Translations under genes and position numbers: made by a program
Notes under the pieces: generated by a model
What the model was told of the DNA's origin: nothing
What the model saw: only the letters and a program-made list of their open reading frames with translations
Database searches by the model: none
Shown here: positions 26,896 through 37,958 of the stretch, piece by piece
Layout of the letters: the number at the start of each line of letters is the position of its first letter
Position numbering within the stretch: position 1 is the stretch's first letter
Source: Alphaproteobacteria bacterium PA2
Lineage (GTDB): Bacteria > Pseudomonadota > Alphaproteobacteria > Caulobacterales > Caulobacteraceae
Reading direction: 5' to 3'
DNA length: 64,000 nucleotides
Assembly (NCBI GenBank): GCA_002256425.1
Contig: NKIZ01000001.1
Span: 372,001-436,000, forward strand

Positions 26896-27561
26896 TCAGG
26901 ACAGCGCGTTGCGGCACGCTGCCGCCATGGCTATGGGGCCAAGGGCGATGGCGGCTGCGGCATAGGCGCCCAGAAGGATGAATCCCGCATGCCAAGGCAG
27001 GCCGGCGGCGAAGGCGTCCAGGGCCCCGCCGCCAAAGATCACGGGCGGCGTGAACAGGGGCAGGACGATCACGGCGGTCAGCAGGCCGCCCCTGCGTGCG
27101 CCCAGACTGAGGGCTGCGCCAATACCTCCGGCGAAGGCGAAGGCCAGGCCGCCAATCAGGGCGCTGACCAGGACCAGGGGCGCCAGGGCCGGACTGCCGC
27201 CCAGGGCGACGGCGGTCACCGGCGCTGCCAGGGCCAGGGGCAGGCCAGTCGCCAGCCACTGGCCGAAACACTTGATCGCACAGACAAATTCCAGGGGCAG
27301 AGGCGACAGTGTCAGGAGATCCAGGGCGCCGTCCTCATAGTCGCGCTCGAAGAGGCGATCCAGGCCCAGCAGTGTGGCCAGGGCCAGGGTGACCCAGGCC
27401 ACGCCGGGCGCCACAGCGGCGAGCCGGGCAGGCTCAGGCCCGGAGGCGAGGGGCAGCAGGGTCGCTACGCCCAGATAGAAGCCTGCTGACACCAGGGGGC
27501 CGCCGCCACGTCCCCAGGCCAGGGCCGTCTCCCGCTTCAGCAGGTTCCAGGCCCGGCTCAT
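26896..27561 (-). CDS. ccmB: Heme ABC exporter permease CcmB
   Basis: Membrane subunit of the CcmAB transporter. The 221-residue protein has six hydrophobic segments and the family blocks FERDYEDGALDLLTLSPLPLEF and LLTAVIVLPLFTPPVIFGGGA. Its ATG overlaps the ccmA stop (ATGA 27558-27561). Confidence 0.95.
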   Translation of the reverse strand: MSRAWNLLKRETALAWGRGGGPLVSAGFYLGVATLLPLASGPEPARLAAVAPGVAWVTLALATLLGLDRLFERDYEDGALDLLTLSPLPLEFVCAIKCFGQWLATGLPLALAAPVTAVALGGSPALAPLVLVSALIGGLAFAFAGGIGAALSLGARRGGLLTAVIVLPLFTPPVIFGGGALDAFAAGLPWHAGFILLGAYAAAAIALGPIAMAAACRNALS

Positions 27562-28160
27562 GGGGTGATCTCCAGGGCGAGGGCCGGCACGGGGAGGGGA
27601 TCATGGATGGCGGCGACAATCATGCCGCCGTCTTTCAGATGTTCGGCCATCATCTCGCCAAACCGGGTTCGCCAGACCGCGTCGAGGGGGCTCAGGGGCT
27701 CGTCCAGCAGCCACAGGCGTCTCGGCGCAGCCAGAAGGCGGGCCAGCGCGATGCGGCGTTTCTGGCCTGCTGACAGCCTCCGGACTTCCAGATCCAGCAG
27801 GGGCGCCAGTTCCAGTCTCTGCACGGCCATGGCCATGGCTTCCGCGGTTCCGCCTGTCCAGCAGATCCAGAAGGTCAGCTCATCCCGAGCCGTCTGCCCG
27901 GTTTTCAGCCCGTCGGCATGACCGACCAGATGGATGGCCGTTCGTCTGGCCTGATCCGAATCAAGGCCGCCGAAAGTGATTTCGCCCTGATCGGGTTCCA
28001 GCAGGCCCGAAATTGCCCGCAGCAGACTGGTCTTTCCCGAACCGTTCCGCCCGGTCAGGGCGCAGGCCTGACCCGCTGCAAGGTCAAGGTTCAGGCCCCG
28101 GAACAGGCTTCTGCCGCCCCGGCTGACGGCAAGTTCCTTGATTTGAAGACCAGAGATCAT
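27558..28160 (-). CDS. ccmA: Heme ABC exporter ATP-binding protein CcmA
   Basis: ATPase that drives release of holo-CcmE. The 200-residue protein has Walker A GRNGSGKTSLLRAISG, signature LSAGQKRRIALARLLA and Walker B RLWLLDEPLS. ATG 28158-28160 gives the normal start (MISGLQIKELAVSRGG); a longer in-frame reading upstream is low complexity and rejected. First gene of the operon; the 178-bp divergent spacer with acnA holds both promoters. Confidence 0.95.
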   Translation of the reverse strand: MISGLQIKELAVSRGGRSLFRGLNLDLAAGQACALTGRNGSGKTSLLRAISGLLEPDQGEITFGGLDSDQARRTAIHLVGHADGLKTGQTARDELTFWICWTGGTAEAMAMAVQRLELAPLLDLEVRRLSAGQKRRIALARLLAAPRRLWLLDEPLSPLDAVWRTRFGEMMAEHLKDGGMIVAAIHDPLPVPALALEITP

Positions 28161-28338
28161 GTCAGAAGGGTCCGGCTCGAATAGACGCGCCCCGCGTGAA
28201 GGGGTATGACGCCCCCGGCCGGCGTCCCTTCGGGGGGTGTTCGCGGCGCGGGGGCGAACGCTGTGTGTCCGCCTCGTATAGCGCGCGATCTCCGAGGTAG
28301 GCGTTCTGCGGCCGTAAACAGAGGAAGGATTCCTAACA

Positions 28339-31026
<2,688 letters not shown>

Positions 31027-31040
31027 GACGACATGATCGT

Positions 31041-31082
31041 GCTCCCTGCACCGGTCTGGTGCGGGGAGCTCAATCAATTTTT
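31041..31082 (+). terminator. Rho-independent terminator of acnA
   Basis: GCTCCCTGCACC pairs with GGTGCGGGGAGC (one wobble) around a 5-base loop, followed within 10 bases by TTTTT at 31078-31082. It lies 14 bases past the acnA stop. Confidence 0.8.
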
Positions 31083-31136
31083 CTGCTCACGGCTTATTGA
31101 ACCCCATCGTCCCGTAACTCCGGCAAAGTCTGCCTC

Positions 31137-31859
31137 ATGCGCGCCGCCCTCGTCGCAAGTCTGCTTCTGGTTTTTGCGCCGGGCCTGGCCGTGGCAAAGT
31201 CCCCTGTGCTTGTAGAGCTCTACACAGCCCAGGGCTGCGCCTCCTGCGTGGGCGCCAATGCAGTCCTGGAAAAGACCGTCGAGCGTCCTGACGTTCTGGC
31301 CCTGACCTTTTCCGTCGACTACTGGGACTATCTCGGCTGGTCGGACACCTTCGCCCAGCCTGAATTCACCGCCCGCCAGAAAGCCTATGTGACCCGCTTC
31401 GCCCTGCGGGAGCCCTATACCCCCCAGGTGGTCATTGACGGGCGCTACCAGACCGGCGGCAAGCAGACCGAAAAGATTGACCTGCTGATCGCCAGGGCCG
31501 CCCTGGCGCCTCACGGCGCGCCGGATACCGCCTTCATCGGCGCCCGAAGGGTGGATGTCGGACAGGGCCTTGCCCCCAAGGGCGGAGCCGATGTCTGGCT
31601 GGCGGCCTATGACCCCAAGCCGCAGGATGTGGTCGTGAAGAAGGGCGATAACCGCGGCGAGACCGTCACCCATGTGAATGTGGTGCGAAGCCTGACCCGC
31701 CTTGGCGCCTGGCGTGGTCGTCCCACCGCCTATCGCCTGCCTGAAACCGAAGCCGGGCTGTCCCTTGCGGTGATCGTACAGTCTCCCAGGGGCGGTCGAA
31801 TCCTGGCCGTTGGCCGCAAGGTCACCGTTCCAAGGACGGCGCCCGCCGCCAGCCAGTGA
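31137..31859 (+). CDS. DUF1223 secreted thioredoxin-like protein
   Basis: A 240-residue DUF1223 protein: signal peptide (ALVASLLLVFAPGLAVA), then PVLVELYTAQGCASCVGANAVL with a CxxC pair (CASC) in a thioredoxin-like fold, FSVDYWDYLGWSDTFA and YTPQVVIDGRYQTGG. These are periplasmic and of unknown role; the CxxC suggests a redox function. It is downstream of acnA but separated by the terminator. Confidence 0.88.
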   Translation: MRAALVASLLLVFAPGLAVAKSPVLVELYTAQGCASCVGANAVLEKTVERPDVLALTFSVDYWDYLGWSDTFAQPEFTARQKAYVTRFALREPYTPQVVIDGRYQTGGKQTEKIDLLIARAALAPHGAPDTAFIGARRVDVGQGLAPKGGADVWLAAYDPKPQDVVVKKGDNRGETVTHVNVVRSLTRLGAWRGRPTAYRLPETEAGLSLAVIVQSPRGGRILAVGRKVTVPRTAPAASQ

Positions 31860-32120
31860 CCTGAAACGACAACGCCCGCGCAACGGGGGGAGTTGCGCGG
31901 GCGCGATCGCTGGGATCTCTATCGGTTGACCGGCCCGCAATCCAGGTGGGGCTGGGGGGGCTGTTCAGGGTCCGGGACCAACGGGGCTCCGATCAACCGA
32001 CACTACCTATATGGTGGCCAGATCAGGCGGCGACAGGTCCGAATTAAGGTCATTTCAGGGCGGATTTATCCTGGGGCGCGCAATTGTCGCCGCAGCGATT
32101 CTCGGTCTAACCTGGCGCCA
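31860..32120. other. Structured G-rich spacer between DUF1223 and DUF2794 genes
   Basis: This 261-bp spacer has no supported ORF but clear structure. GCCCGCGCAAC (31874-31884) and GTTGCGCGGGC (31892-31902) form a perfect 11-bp stem just after the DUF1223 stop. TCGGTTGA (31922-31929) and TCAACCGA (31993-32000) are perfect complements flanking a G-rich core. In the core, GGGG-CT-G7-CTGTTCA-GGG-TCC-GGG (31948-31976) fits the G-quadruplex pattern. It may be a terminator plus 5' leader or a small RNA; undecided. Confidence 0.45.
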
Positions 32121-32456
32121 ATGGCACTTGATCCCCCGTCGCTCGCCGCAAAGGGCGCGTCCGTCTTTTTTGAGCGGCGGGAGTTGAACCGCATTCTGCT
32201 CCTGTATGGCCGCATGGTCGCGGCTGGCGAATGGCGGGACTACGCCATAGACGCCCTGACCGACGCCTGCATCTTCTCGGTCTTTCGCAGGGCCGCCGAG
32301 GCGCCTGCCTACAGGATTGAAAAGCGGCCCGCCCTTGCGAAGCGCCAAGGCGCCTGGGCGGTGATCGGCGAGGGCGGCATGGTCCTGAAGCGCGCCCAGG
32401 AGCTGGAGCAGGTCCTGACCGTCTTTGACAGCCGCAAGTTCCGGGTCGTCGACTAG
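32121..32456 (+). CDS. DUF2794 domain protein
   Basis: A 111-residue protein of an alphaproteobacterial family of unknown function. The pattern FFERRELNRILLLYGRMVAAGEWRDYAIDAL, CIFSVFRRAAEAPAYRIEKRPAL and VLKRAQELEQVLTVF matches DUF2794. No signal peptide or membrane span. ATG 32121 gives the family start; an in-frame extension upstream crosses the structured spacer and is rejected. Confidence 0.85.
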   Translation: MALDPPSLAAKGASVFFERRELNRILLLYGRMVAAGEWRDYAIDALTDACIFSVFRRAAEAPAYRIEKRPALAKRQGAWAVIGEGGMVLKRAQELEQVLTVFDSRKFRVVD

Positions 32457-32465
32457 CCCCCAAAG

Positions 32466-32494
32466 AAAAAGCCCCGGCGGTCGCCCGCCAGGGC
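32466..32494 (-). terminator. Rho-independent terminator of the BI-1 gene
   Basis: On the minus strand GCCCTGGCGG and CCGCCGGGGC form a 10-bp stem with one mismatch around a short loop, followed by TTTTT. It lies 25 bases past the BI-1 family stop and may also stop the convergent DUF2794 transcript. Confidence 0.75.
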
Positions 32495-32518
32495 CTGATC
32501 TCAGCTGCGATAGAGCGC

Positions 32519-33265
32519 CTAGCGGCGATTGCCCAGGAAGCTCAGCAGGAACTGGAACAGGTTGATGAAGTCCAGATAGAGGCTCAGGGCGCCGTAATTG
32601 GTGGCCACGCCCATGGCCGCTTCGTTTCCGCCCAGCTGGTAGTAGGTCATCTTCAGCTTCTGGGTGTCGTAGGCGATCAGTCCCGAGAAGATCAGGACGC
32701 CGACCACGTTGATGATCAGGGCCATGGGGCCGCTGTTCATGAACATGTTGATCAGGCTGGCGCCGAGCAGGCCCCACATGCCCATGATCAGGAAGCTGCC
32801 GAAACCGGTCAGGTCCTTCTTGGTGGTGTAACCCACCAGAGACAGGGCGCCGAAGGCGGTGGCGGTCAGCAGGAAGGTGGTGCCGATCGATTCGCCCGTA
32901 TAGCGGATGGTCACAATGCCCAGGGAGGCGCCGATCAGGCTGACTACCGTCCAGTAGACAATGCCCGAAGTCCGGGGCGTCGTGTTCTGGATGCCGAAGC
33001 CGGCGAACAGGATGACCGCCAGGGGCGCGAAGGCGATGATCATGCCGAGCAGGCTGTAGCCGACGCGGTTGTTCGCCACTGTGAACATCAGATCGCGGAC
33101 TGGCGGATAGGCGCCTGTCAGATAGGCCAGGGCGGCGGAGAGCATCAGGCCCAAAGCCACCTTGTTGTAAACTCCGAGCATGAAACTGCGCAGACCGATG
33201 TCCATCGACATGTCGGCGCTGCCCGAAACCTCGGTGCGCGCAAAGCCGTGGTTGAAGTCGCTCAT
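32519..33265 (-). CDS. Bax inhibitor-1/YccA family membrane protein
   Basis: A 248-residue inner-membrane protein with seven predicted spans. Family blocks include MLGVYNKVALGLMLSAALAYLTG, LTATAFGALSLVGYTTKKDL, and the C-terminal IAYDTQKLKMTYYQLG and ALSLYLDFINLFQFLLSF. Bacterial members affect FtsH proteolysis or calcium leak. ATG 33263-33265 (MSDFNHG) is chosen over an in-frame upstream ATG with no hydrophobic or family content. Divergent from thpR across 140 bp. Confidence 0.93.
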   Translation of the reverse strand: MSDFNHGFARTEVSGSADMSMDIGLRSFMLGVYNKVALGLMLSAALAYLTGAYPPVRDLMFTVANNRVGYSLLGMIIAFAPLAVILFAGFGIQNTTPRTSGIVYWTVVSLIGASLGIVTIRYTGESIGTTFLLTATAFGALSLVGYTTKKDLTGFGSFLIMGMWGLLGASLINMFMNSGPMALIINVVGVLIFSGLIAYDTQKLKMTYYQLGGNEAAMGVATNYGALSLYLDFINLFQFLLSFLGNRR

Positions 33266-33405
33266 GTGAGCCTTGCCCTTTTCAAAACGCCCCGATTGGG
33301 CGCAGCCCTCAATATCGGCGTGCACTTCTGCTTTCGCAAGGACTCTGCAGTCCTGTGGATATCAAGTTTTTTGCGAACCCGTCCGGCCTGACCTAGTCTG
33401 CTCCC

Positions 33406-33939
33406 ATGATCCGCCTTTTCGCCGCCCTGTCCATTCCCCCAGACATTGCTGAAGGCCTTGTTCGGCGTCAGACCGGCCTTGCGGACGCACGCTGGCGACC
33501 GCCGGAGGCCTTCCACATCACCCTGCGCTTTTTCGGCGACATGCCAGAGACCGCAGCGGCGGATCTGGACGTGGAACTGGCCAAGGTCGCCGTTCATCCT
33601 CTCGATCTGGCGCTTGCAGGGGTCGGGGCTTTTGGCGAGGGCCGCGACATCCACGCCGTCTGGGCCGGTGTTGACGAAAATCGCGAGCTGACCACCCTGC
33701 ACAAGGCCTGTGAGGCGGCGGGACGGAGGGCCGGGCTTACCCCGGACGCCCGCAGGTACCGACCCCATGTAACCCTGGCCTATCTGCGCCGTCCCGATCC
33801 CCGCCATGTGGCAGACTGGATCGCGGCCAACAACCTGCTGCGCTCCCCCTCCTTCGCCCTGACTGCATTTGGCCTCTATTCCTCCTGGCAGACCCAGGAG
33901 GGATCGCGCTATCGCCTCGAGCGGTCCTATCCTTTCTAG
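33406..33939 (+). CDS. thpR: RNA 2',3'-cyclic phosphodiesterase
   Basis: A 177-residue 2H phosphoesterase that opens 2',3'-cyclic ends of RNA. The two catalytic motifs are HITLRFFGDM (about 43-52) and HVTLAYLRRP (about 122-131), the HxTx pairs of the family. Opening MIRLFAALSIPPDIAEGL is typical. No ligase gene nearby. Confidence 0.93.
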   Translation: MIRLFAALSIPPDIAEGLVRRQTGLADARWRPPEAFHITLRFFGDMPETAAADLDVELAKVAVHPLDLALAGVGAFGEGRDIHAVWAGVDENRELTTLHKACEAAGRRAGLTPDARRYRPHVTLAYLRRPDPRHVADWIAANNLLRSPSFALTAFGLYSSWQTQEGSRYRLERSYPF

Positions 33940-34001
33940 GTCATTTACCTCACCTTTACCGGCGGGCCCGACTGAGGCCTGATCCTTTGGAGGCCAACGC
34001 C

Positions 34002-34805
34002 ATGTCGGACTGGATCAGTGCAATCATTCTCGGCGTCGTCGAGGGACTGACCGAATTCATCCCGGTTTCGTCGACAGGACATCTCCTGCTGACCAAGATG
34101 CTGCTGGGCCTGCCCAACGGCTTCTGGGACACTTTCTCGGTCCTGATCCAGCTGGGCGCCATACTGGCCATGGTCGCCCTCTATTTCAGCCGGCTCTGGG
34201 CGATGGTGCTTGGATTGCCCACTCAACCACAGGCCCGCCGGTTTGCAGCCTCTGTCCTGATCGCCTTCCTTCCGGGCGCCGTGGCCGGAATGGTCCTGCA
34301 TGACCTGATCAAGGACGTCCTCTTCGAGAGCCCCCGGCTCATCTGCTGGTCACTGCTGATCGGCGGCTTTGTCCTGCTGGCCGTTGACCGCTGGGCGCCG
34401 CCGGCCCGGGAGACCGACGCCATGGCCCTGCCCTGGATGACGGCCTTCCTGGTGGGCGCGGCCCAGACCCTGGCCCTGATCCCGGGCGTTTCGCGATCCG
34501 GAGGCACCATTGTCGCCTCCATGCTTCTGCGGGTGGAAAAGCGGGCTGCGGCCGAATTCTCATTCTTCCTGGCCATTCCGACCATGGCGGGCGCCTTCGC
34601 CCTGGATCTCTGGAAGAACCGGCACGCCCTGAACACTGATCAGGCCGGCCTGATCGCCATCGGCTTCGCCGTGAGCTTTGTGGTGGGCTATGTGGTCGTC
34701 AAGAAGACCCTGGACTTCGTCTCAGCCCGGGGGTTCGCTCCGTTTGCCTGGTGGCGGATCCTGGTGGGGGCCGGCGGCCTGGTCTGGCTGACAACCCACA
34801 CCTAG
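34002..34805 (+). CDS. uppP: Undecaprenyl-diphosphate phosphatase
   Basis: Recycles undecaprenyl-PP to the carrier used in peptidoglycan synthesis; also gives bacitracin resistance. The 267-residue membrane protein has the conserved GVVEGLTEFIPVSSTGHLLL and the second motif ALIPGVSRSGGTI. ATG 34002 is chosen because GGAGG lies 8 bases upstream; an in-frame TTG at 33987 is unlikely. Confidence 0.96.
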   Translation: MSDWISAIILGVVEGLTEFIPVSSTGHLLLTKMLLGLPNGFWDTFSVLIQLGAILAMVALYFSRLWAMVLGLPTQPQARRFAASVLIAFLPGAVAGMVLHDLIKDVLFESPRLICWSLLIGGFVLLAVDRWAPPARETDAMALPWMTAFLVGAAQTLALIPGVSRSGGTIVASMLLRVEKRAAAEFSFFLAIPTMAGAFALDLWKNRHALNTDQAGLIAIGFAVSFVVGYVVVKKTLDFVSARGFAPFAWWRILVGAGGLVWLTTHT

Positions 34806-34814
34806 AAGGCCAGG

Positions 34815-35792
34815 TCAGGCCCCCTTGGCGGCCAGGCGTTCCGTCTCATCGGCGTACTGACCGCCCTTGCGGAATCGGTAGAGATAGGTGGGCAGGATGG
34901 CTTCAACCGGAGTCGGCGTGAGGCCCAGGTCCGAAAGCCCCGGATAGGCCCCGCTGGCCACATTGTCTGTCTTGAGCAGTTCCACCTGGTCGCTGGTAAG
35001 CGGCGGGGTCAGGGCGACCAGGCTGGCCAGTTGTCCGACCTTGCCGATCAGATCGGCGATGGGGAAGGGCAGGGGCACCAGAAACCGGTTGCGCTCGGTC
35101 TGGGCGTTGATGAGTTCCAGGATCTCCCTGAAGCTGAACACCCCGGGACCGCCCAGTTCAAAAGTCTTGCCGGCAGCCTCCGGGTCATTGATGACCCGGG
35201 CTATGGCCTTGGCCACATCGCCGACAAACACCGGCTGGAACTTGGTATGCCCGCCACCGATCAGGGGCAGGACCGGGCTGAACACAGCCATCTGGGCGAA
35301 CAGGTTGAAGAAGCCGTCCCCCTGACCAAAAATGATCGACGGCCGGATGATGATGGCGTCCGGAAACCCCTCGCGCACAGCGGCCTCGCCCATGGCCTTG
35401 GTCCGGGCATACTTTGCTTCCGAGGCTTCGTCTGCGCCAATGGCCGACATCTGCACAAGGGTTGGGACGCCCATTTCCCGGGCGGCCTTGGCGACATTGC
35501 GCGAGCCCATGGCATGGATGCTCTGGAACTTCTGGCGGCCGCTTTCATAGAGCAGGCCCACCAGGTTTACGGCGGCGCTCGCCCCTTCAAGGGCGCGCTG
35601 CACAGAGGCCGGATTGCGGATATTGGCCTGGACCACCTCGATCTGGCCGACATCGCCCAGCAGTCGCATGGTGTGGGCCAGATGCGGCTGGCGGACGGCG
35701 ACCCTCACGCGGGCCCCCTGGCTGGCGAGGGCGCGCACCACCTGGCTGCCGACAAACCCCGAACCGCCAAAGACGGTGACCAGATTCTGCAT
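34815..35792 (-). CDS. NDUFA9-like NAD(P)-binding complex I-associated protein
   Basis: A 325-residue atypical short-chain dehydrogenase with the cofactor loop VFGGSGFVGSQVVRAL. It matches the alphaproteobacterial homologue of mitochondrial NDUFA9 (GHTKFQPVFVGDVAKAIARV, ELGGPGVFSFREILELI). Such proteins are thought to bind NADPH in or near respiratory complex I. ATG 35790-35792 gives MQNLVTVFGGSG; the in-frame extension upstream is rejected. It converges with uppP across 9 bp. Confidence 0.88.
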   Translation of the reverse strand: MQNLVTVFGGSGFVGSQVVRALASQGARVRVAVRQPHLAHTMRLLGDVGQIEVVQANIRNPASVQRALEGASAAVNLVGLLYESGRQKFQSIHAMGSRNVAKAAREMGVPTLVQMSAIGADEASEAKYARTKAMGEAAVREGFPDAIIIRPSIIFGQGDGFFNLFAQMAVFSPVLPLIGGGHTKFQPVFVGDVAKAIARVINDPEAAGKTFELGGPGVFSFREILELINAQTERNRFLVPLPFPIADLIGKVGQLASLVALTPPLTSDQVELLKTDNVASGAYPGLSDLGLTPTPVEAILPTYLYRFRKGGQYADETERLAAKGA

Positions 35793-35944
35793 GGGTGTGA
35801 TCCGAAAGGAGCGAAGACTGGCCCTGCGATAGACGATGCCGCCGTGCGCCGCAATCAGAGCGATGTGCGATACCGGTGATTGAGGCGTTGACCCGGGCAA
35901 GTGGGCGCCCTATGAACCGCCCCTCGCGCGATCCGGCGGATCGG

Positions 35945-36031
<87 letters not shown>

Positions 36032-36081
36032 TCCCTCTCTATAATGGAGGGGCGACTAACAGCGCCGGAGCGCAGCGAACC

Positions 36082-36699
36082 TTGCCGACCTACCAACATG
36101 AAGGCGATCTTCCCGCCGGCGTCTTCGCCGGGGTGACTTCTGTCGCCATTGATTCCGAGACCATGGGCCTCCGTCTTGGACGGGATCCCCTGTGTGTGGT
36201 TCAGCTTTCGGCGGGGGACGGAAACGCCCACGTGGTCCGGCTGAATCGGCCTGGCTATGATGCGCCCAATCTCAAGGCCCTGCTGACCGACCCGACGGTG
36301 ACGAAGATCTTCCACTTCGGGCGGTTCGACATCGCCATGTTCCACCTCCATCTCGGCGTGGTGACGGCTCCGGTCTACTGCACCAAGATCGCCTCCAAGC
36401 TGGCCCGCACCTATACCGACCGGCACGGCCTGAAGGACGTTTCAAGGGAACTGCTGGGGGTCGACATGTCCAAGGCCCAGCAGAGCTCGGACTGGGGCGC
36501 CGCCGTCCTCAGCCCCGACCAGGTGGCCTATGCTGCCTCGGATGTCCTTCACCTGCACGCCCTGCGCACGCGCCTGGACGCCATGCTTGAGCGGGAAGGC
36601 CGGGACGGACTGGCCCGGGCCTGTTTCGAATTCCTGCCCCACCGCGCCCTGCTGGACGTGGCGGGCTGGGAAGACGTCGACATTTTTGCTCACGCCTAG
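36082..36699 (+). CDS. rnd: Ribonuclease D (catalytic domain only)
   Basis: 3'-5' exonuclease for tRNA and small RNA ends. The 205-residue protein has the DEDDy motifs: AIDSETMGL (Exo I), FHFGRFDIAMF (Exo II) and YAASDVLHL (Exo III). It lacks the HRDC domains of E. coli RNase D (about 375 residues), as usual in alphaproteobacteria. The start is probably TTG 36082 (YQHEGDLPAGV follows). It lies 50 bp past tRNA-Leu on the same strand. Confidence 0.9.
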   Translation: MPTYQHEGDLPAGVFAGVTSVAIDSETMGLRLGRDPLCVVQLSAGDGNAHVVRLNRPGYDAPNLKALLTDPTVTKIFHFGRFDIAMFHLHLGVVTAPVYCTKIASKLARTYTDRHGLKDVSRELLGVDMSKAQQSSDWGAAVLSPDQVAYAASDVLHLHALRTRLDAMLEREGRDGLARACFEFLPHRALLDVAGWEDVDIFAHA

Positions 36700-36705
36700 G
36701 CCGTC

Positions 36706-37326
36706 GTGAGCCATACGGCCACACGCCCGGGGATTGAACCTCGCCACGACGTCTTTGAACGGTGGCGGCGGAGGTCACGACTGATTCGGCGGCTTCGGGT
36801 TCTGCTGCCCGCCGCCATCGGCCTGATCCTGATCGCCATGGCCGGGTTTGTGGTCCGCACGTCAATGCTGGGCGAGAAGGCCAAGCCTGTGGACACCCAG
36901 GCGCCGATCCAGCTGGTGAATCCCAGATTTGTCGGCCGCGACAACAAGGGCCGGGCCTTCGTCCTGACCGCCAGGACCGCAACCCGGGACCCGCAGGATT
37001 ATCAAAGGGTCATCCTCAACACCCCTGCCCTGGTGCTCGACGAGGAAGGCGAAAATCCCATGCGGATTTCGTCAATGTCGGGCGTCTATCGCGAGGATGC
37101 GCGCATGCTCAGCCTTGAGGGCGACGTCAAACTCAATGGCGCTGATCTGAATTTCACCACGGCCAGCTCGATCTTCAATACGGCGACCGGAGAACTTGAG
37201 GGCGCCGGAGAGATTCAGGGCGTTGGACCGCTTGGAGAAATCATCGCAAAGTCCTATGGCGTGTACGACAAGGGTGATCGTCTGGTCTTCAAGGGCGGCG
37301 TTCATACCCGCGTTGATTCCAGGTAG
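36706..37326 (+). CDS. lptC: LPS export periplasmic protein LptC
   Basis: Bitopic protein linking the LptB2FG ATPase to LptA. The 206-residue product has one N-terminal span (RVLLPAAIGLILIAMAGFVV) and a periplasmic beta-jellyroll (IQLVNPRFVGRDNKGRAFVLTA). Start is GTG 36706, 6 bp past rnd. It begins the lptC-lptA-lptB unit. Confidence 0.92.
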   Translation: MSHTATRPGIEPRHDVFERWRRRSRLIRRLRVLLPAAIGLILIAMAGFVVRTSMLGEKAKPVDTQAPIQLVNPRFVGRDNKGRAFVLTARTATRDPQDYQRVILNTPALVLDEEGENPMRISSMSGVYREDARMLSLEGDVKLNGADLNFTTASSIFNTATGELEGAGEIQGVGPLGEIIAKSYGVYDKGDRLVFKGGVHTRVDSR

Positions 37327-37346
37327 GCGGGCGAGACGGACAGACA

Positions 37347-37949
37347 ATGCAGATGAACAAGATCTCCCGATCGACCCTGCTGGCCGGGCTGGCCATGACC
37401 CTGGTTGCGGCAGGCCCCGCCAGCGCCCAGCTCGCCCAGAATTCCGATGCGCCCGTGGATATCTCGGCTGACCAGCTCGAAGTGGTGAACACCCAGTGCC
37501 TTGCGACCTATCGCGGCGCGGCTGAGGCCATGCAGGATACGGCGCGTCTGCGGGCCGAAGTCCTGAAAATCTTTTACAAGACCCGCCAGAAGCCGACCGG
37601 CCCCCAGACGTCAGCGGCCCAGGCGGCTGGCGCGACCGGGGCCATGGGGGGCAAGTGCGACAGCCAGCTGGATCGCATGGAAGCCATCGGCTCGGTCTAT
37701 TATGTCACACCCCAACAGAGGGTCCGGGGGGACTCTGCGGTCTATGAGGCGGGCTCGGACACCCTTACCCTCACGGGCGACGTGATCGCGATTCAGGGCC
37801 AGAATGTCCTGCGCGGTTCGAAACTGGTGATCAGGATTTCCACCGGCGATGCGCAGATGCAGAGCGGCGGCAAGGGCAAGGGCGGGCGTGTGAGGACTGT
37901 GATCTATCCGAACCAGCAGCCGGCCGGCGCGGCCGCAGCCCCGCGCTGA
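37347..37949 (+). CDS. lptA: LPS transport protein LptA
   Basis: Periplasmic bridge protein for LPS. The 200-residue protein has a signal peptide (LLAGLAMTLVAAGPASAQ), VDISADQLEVVNTQCLATYRG and repeated beta strands (VRGDSAVYEAGSDTLTLTGDV, GQNVLRGSKLVIRI) of the OstA fold. A Pro/Ala-rich insertion and Cys residues in the middle are unusual. It follows lptC by 20 bp. Confidence 0.92.
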   Translation: MQMNKISRSTLLAGLAMTLVAAGPASAQLAQNSDAPVDISADQLEVVNTQCLATYRGAAEAMQDTARLRAEVLKIFYKTRQKPTGPQTSAAQAAGATGAMGGKCDSQLDRMEAIGSVYYVTPQQRVRGDSAVYEAGSDTLTLTGDVIAIQGQNVLRGSKLVIRISTGDAQMQSGGKGKGGRVRTVIYPNQQPAGAAAAPR

Positions 37950-37958
37950 GGAGCCGCC

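Noticed and set aside
31948..32000. Resemblance of GCTGTTCAGGGTCCGGG to the 4.5S (SRP) RNA apical region
   Set aside because: The conserved GGAAGGAAGCAGCC half of the SRP RNA loop is missing, so it is not ffs.
31893..32120. N-terminal extension of the DUF2794 reading frame
   Set aside because: The extra residues are Arg/Gly-rich, cross hairpins and the G-rich core, and are not part of the DUF2794 family.
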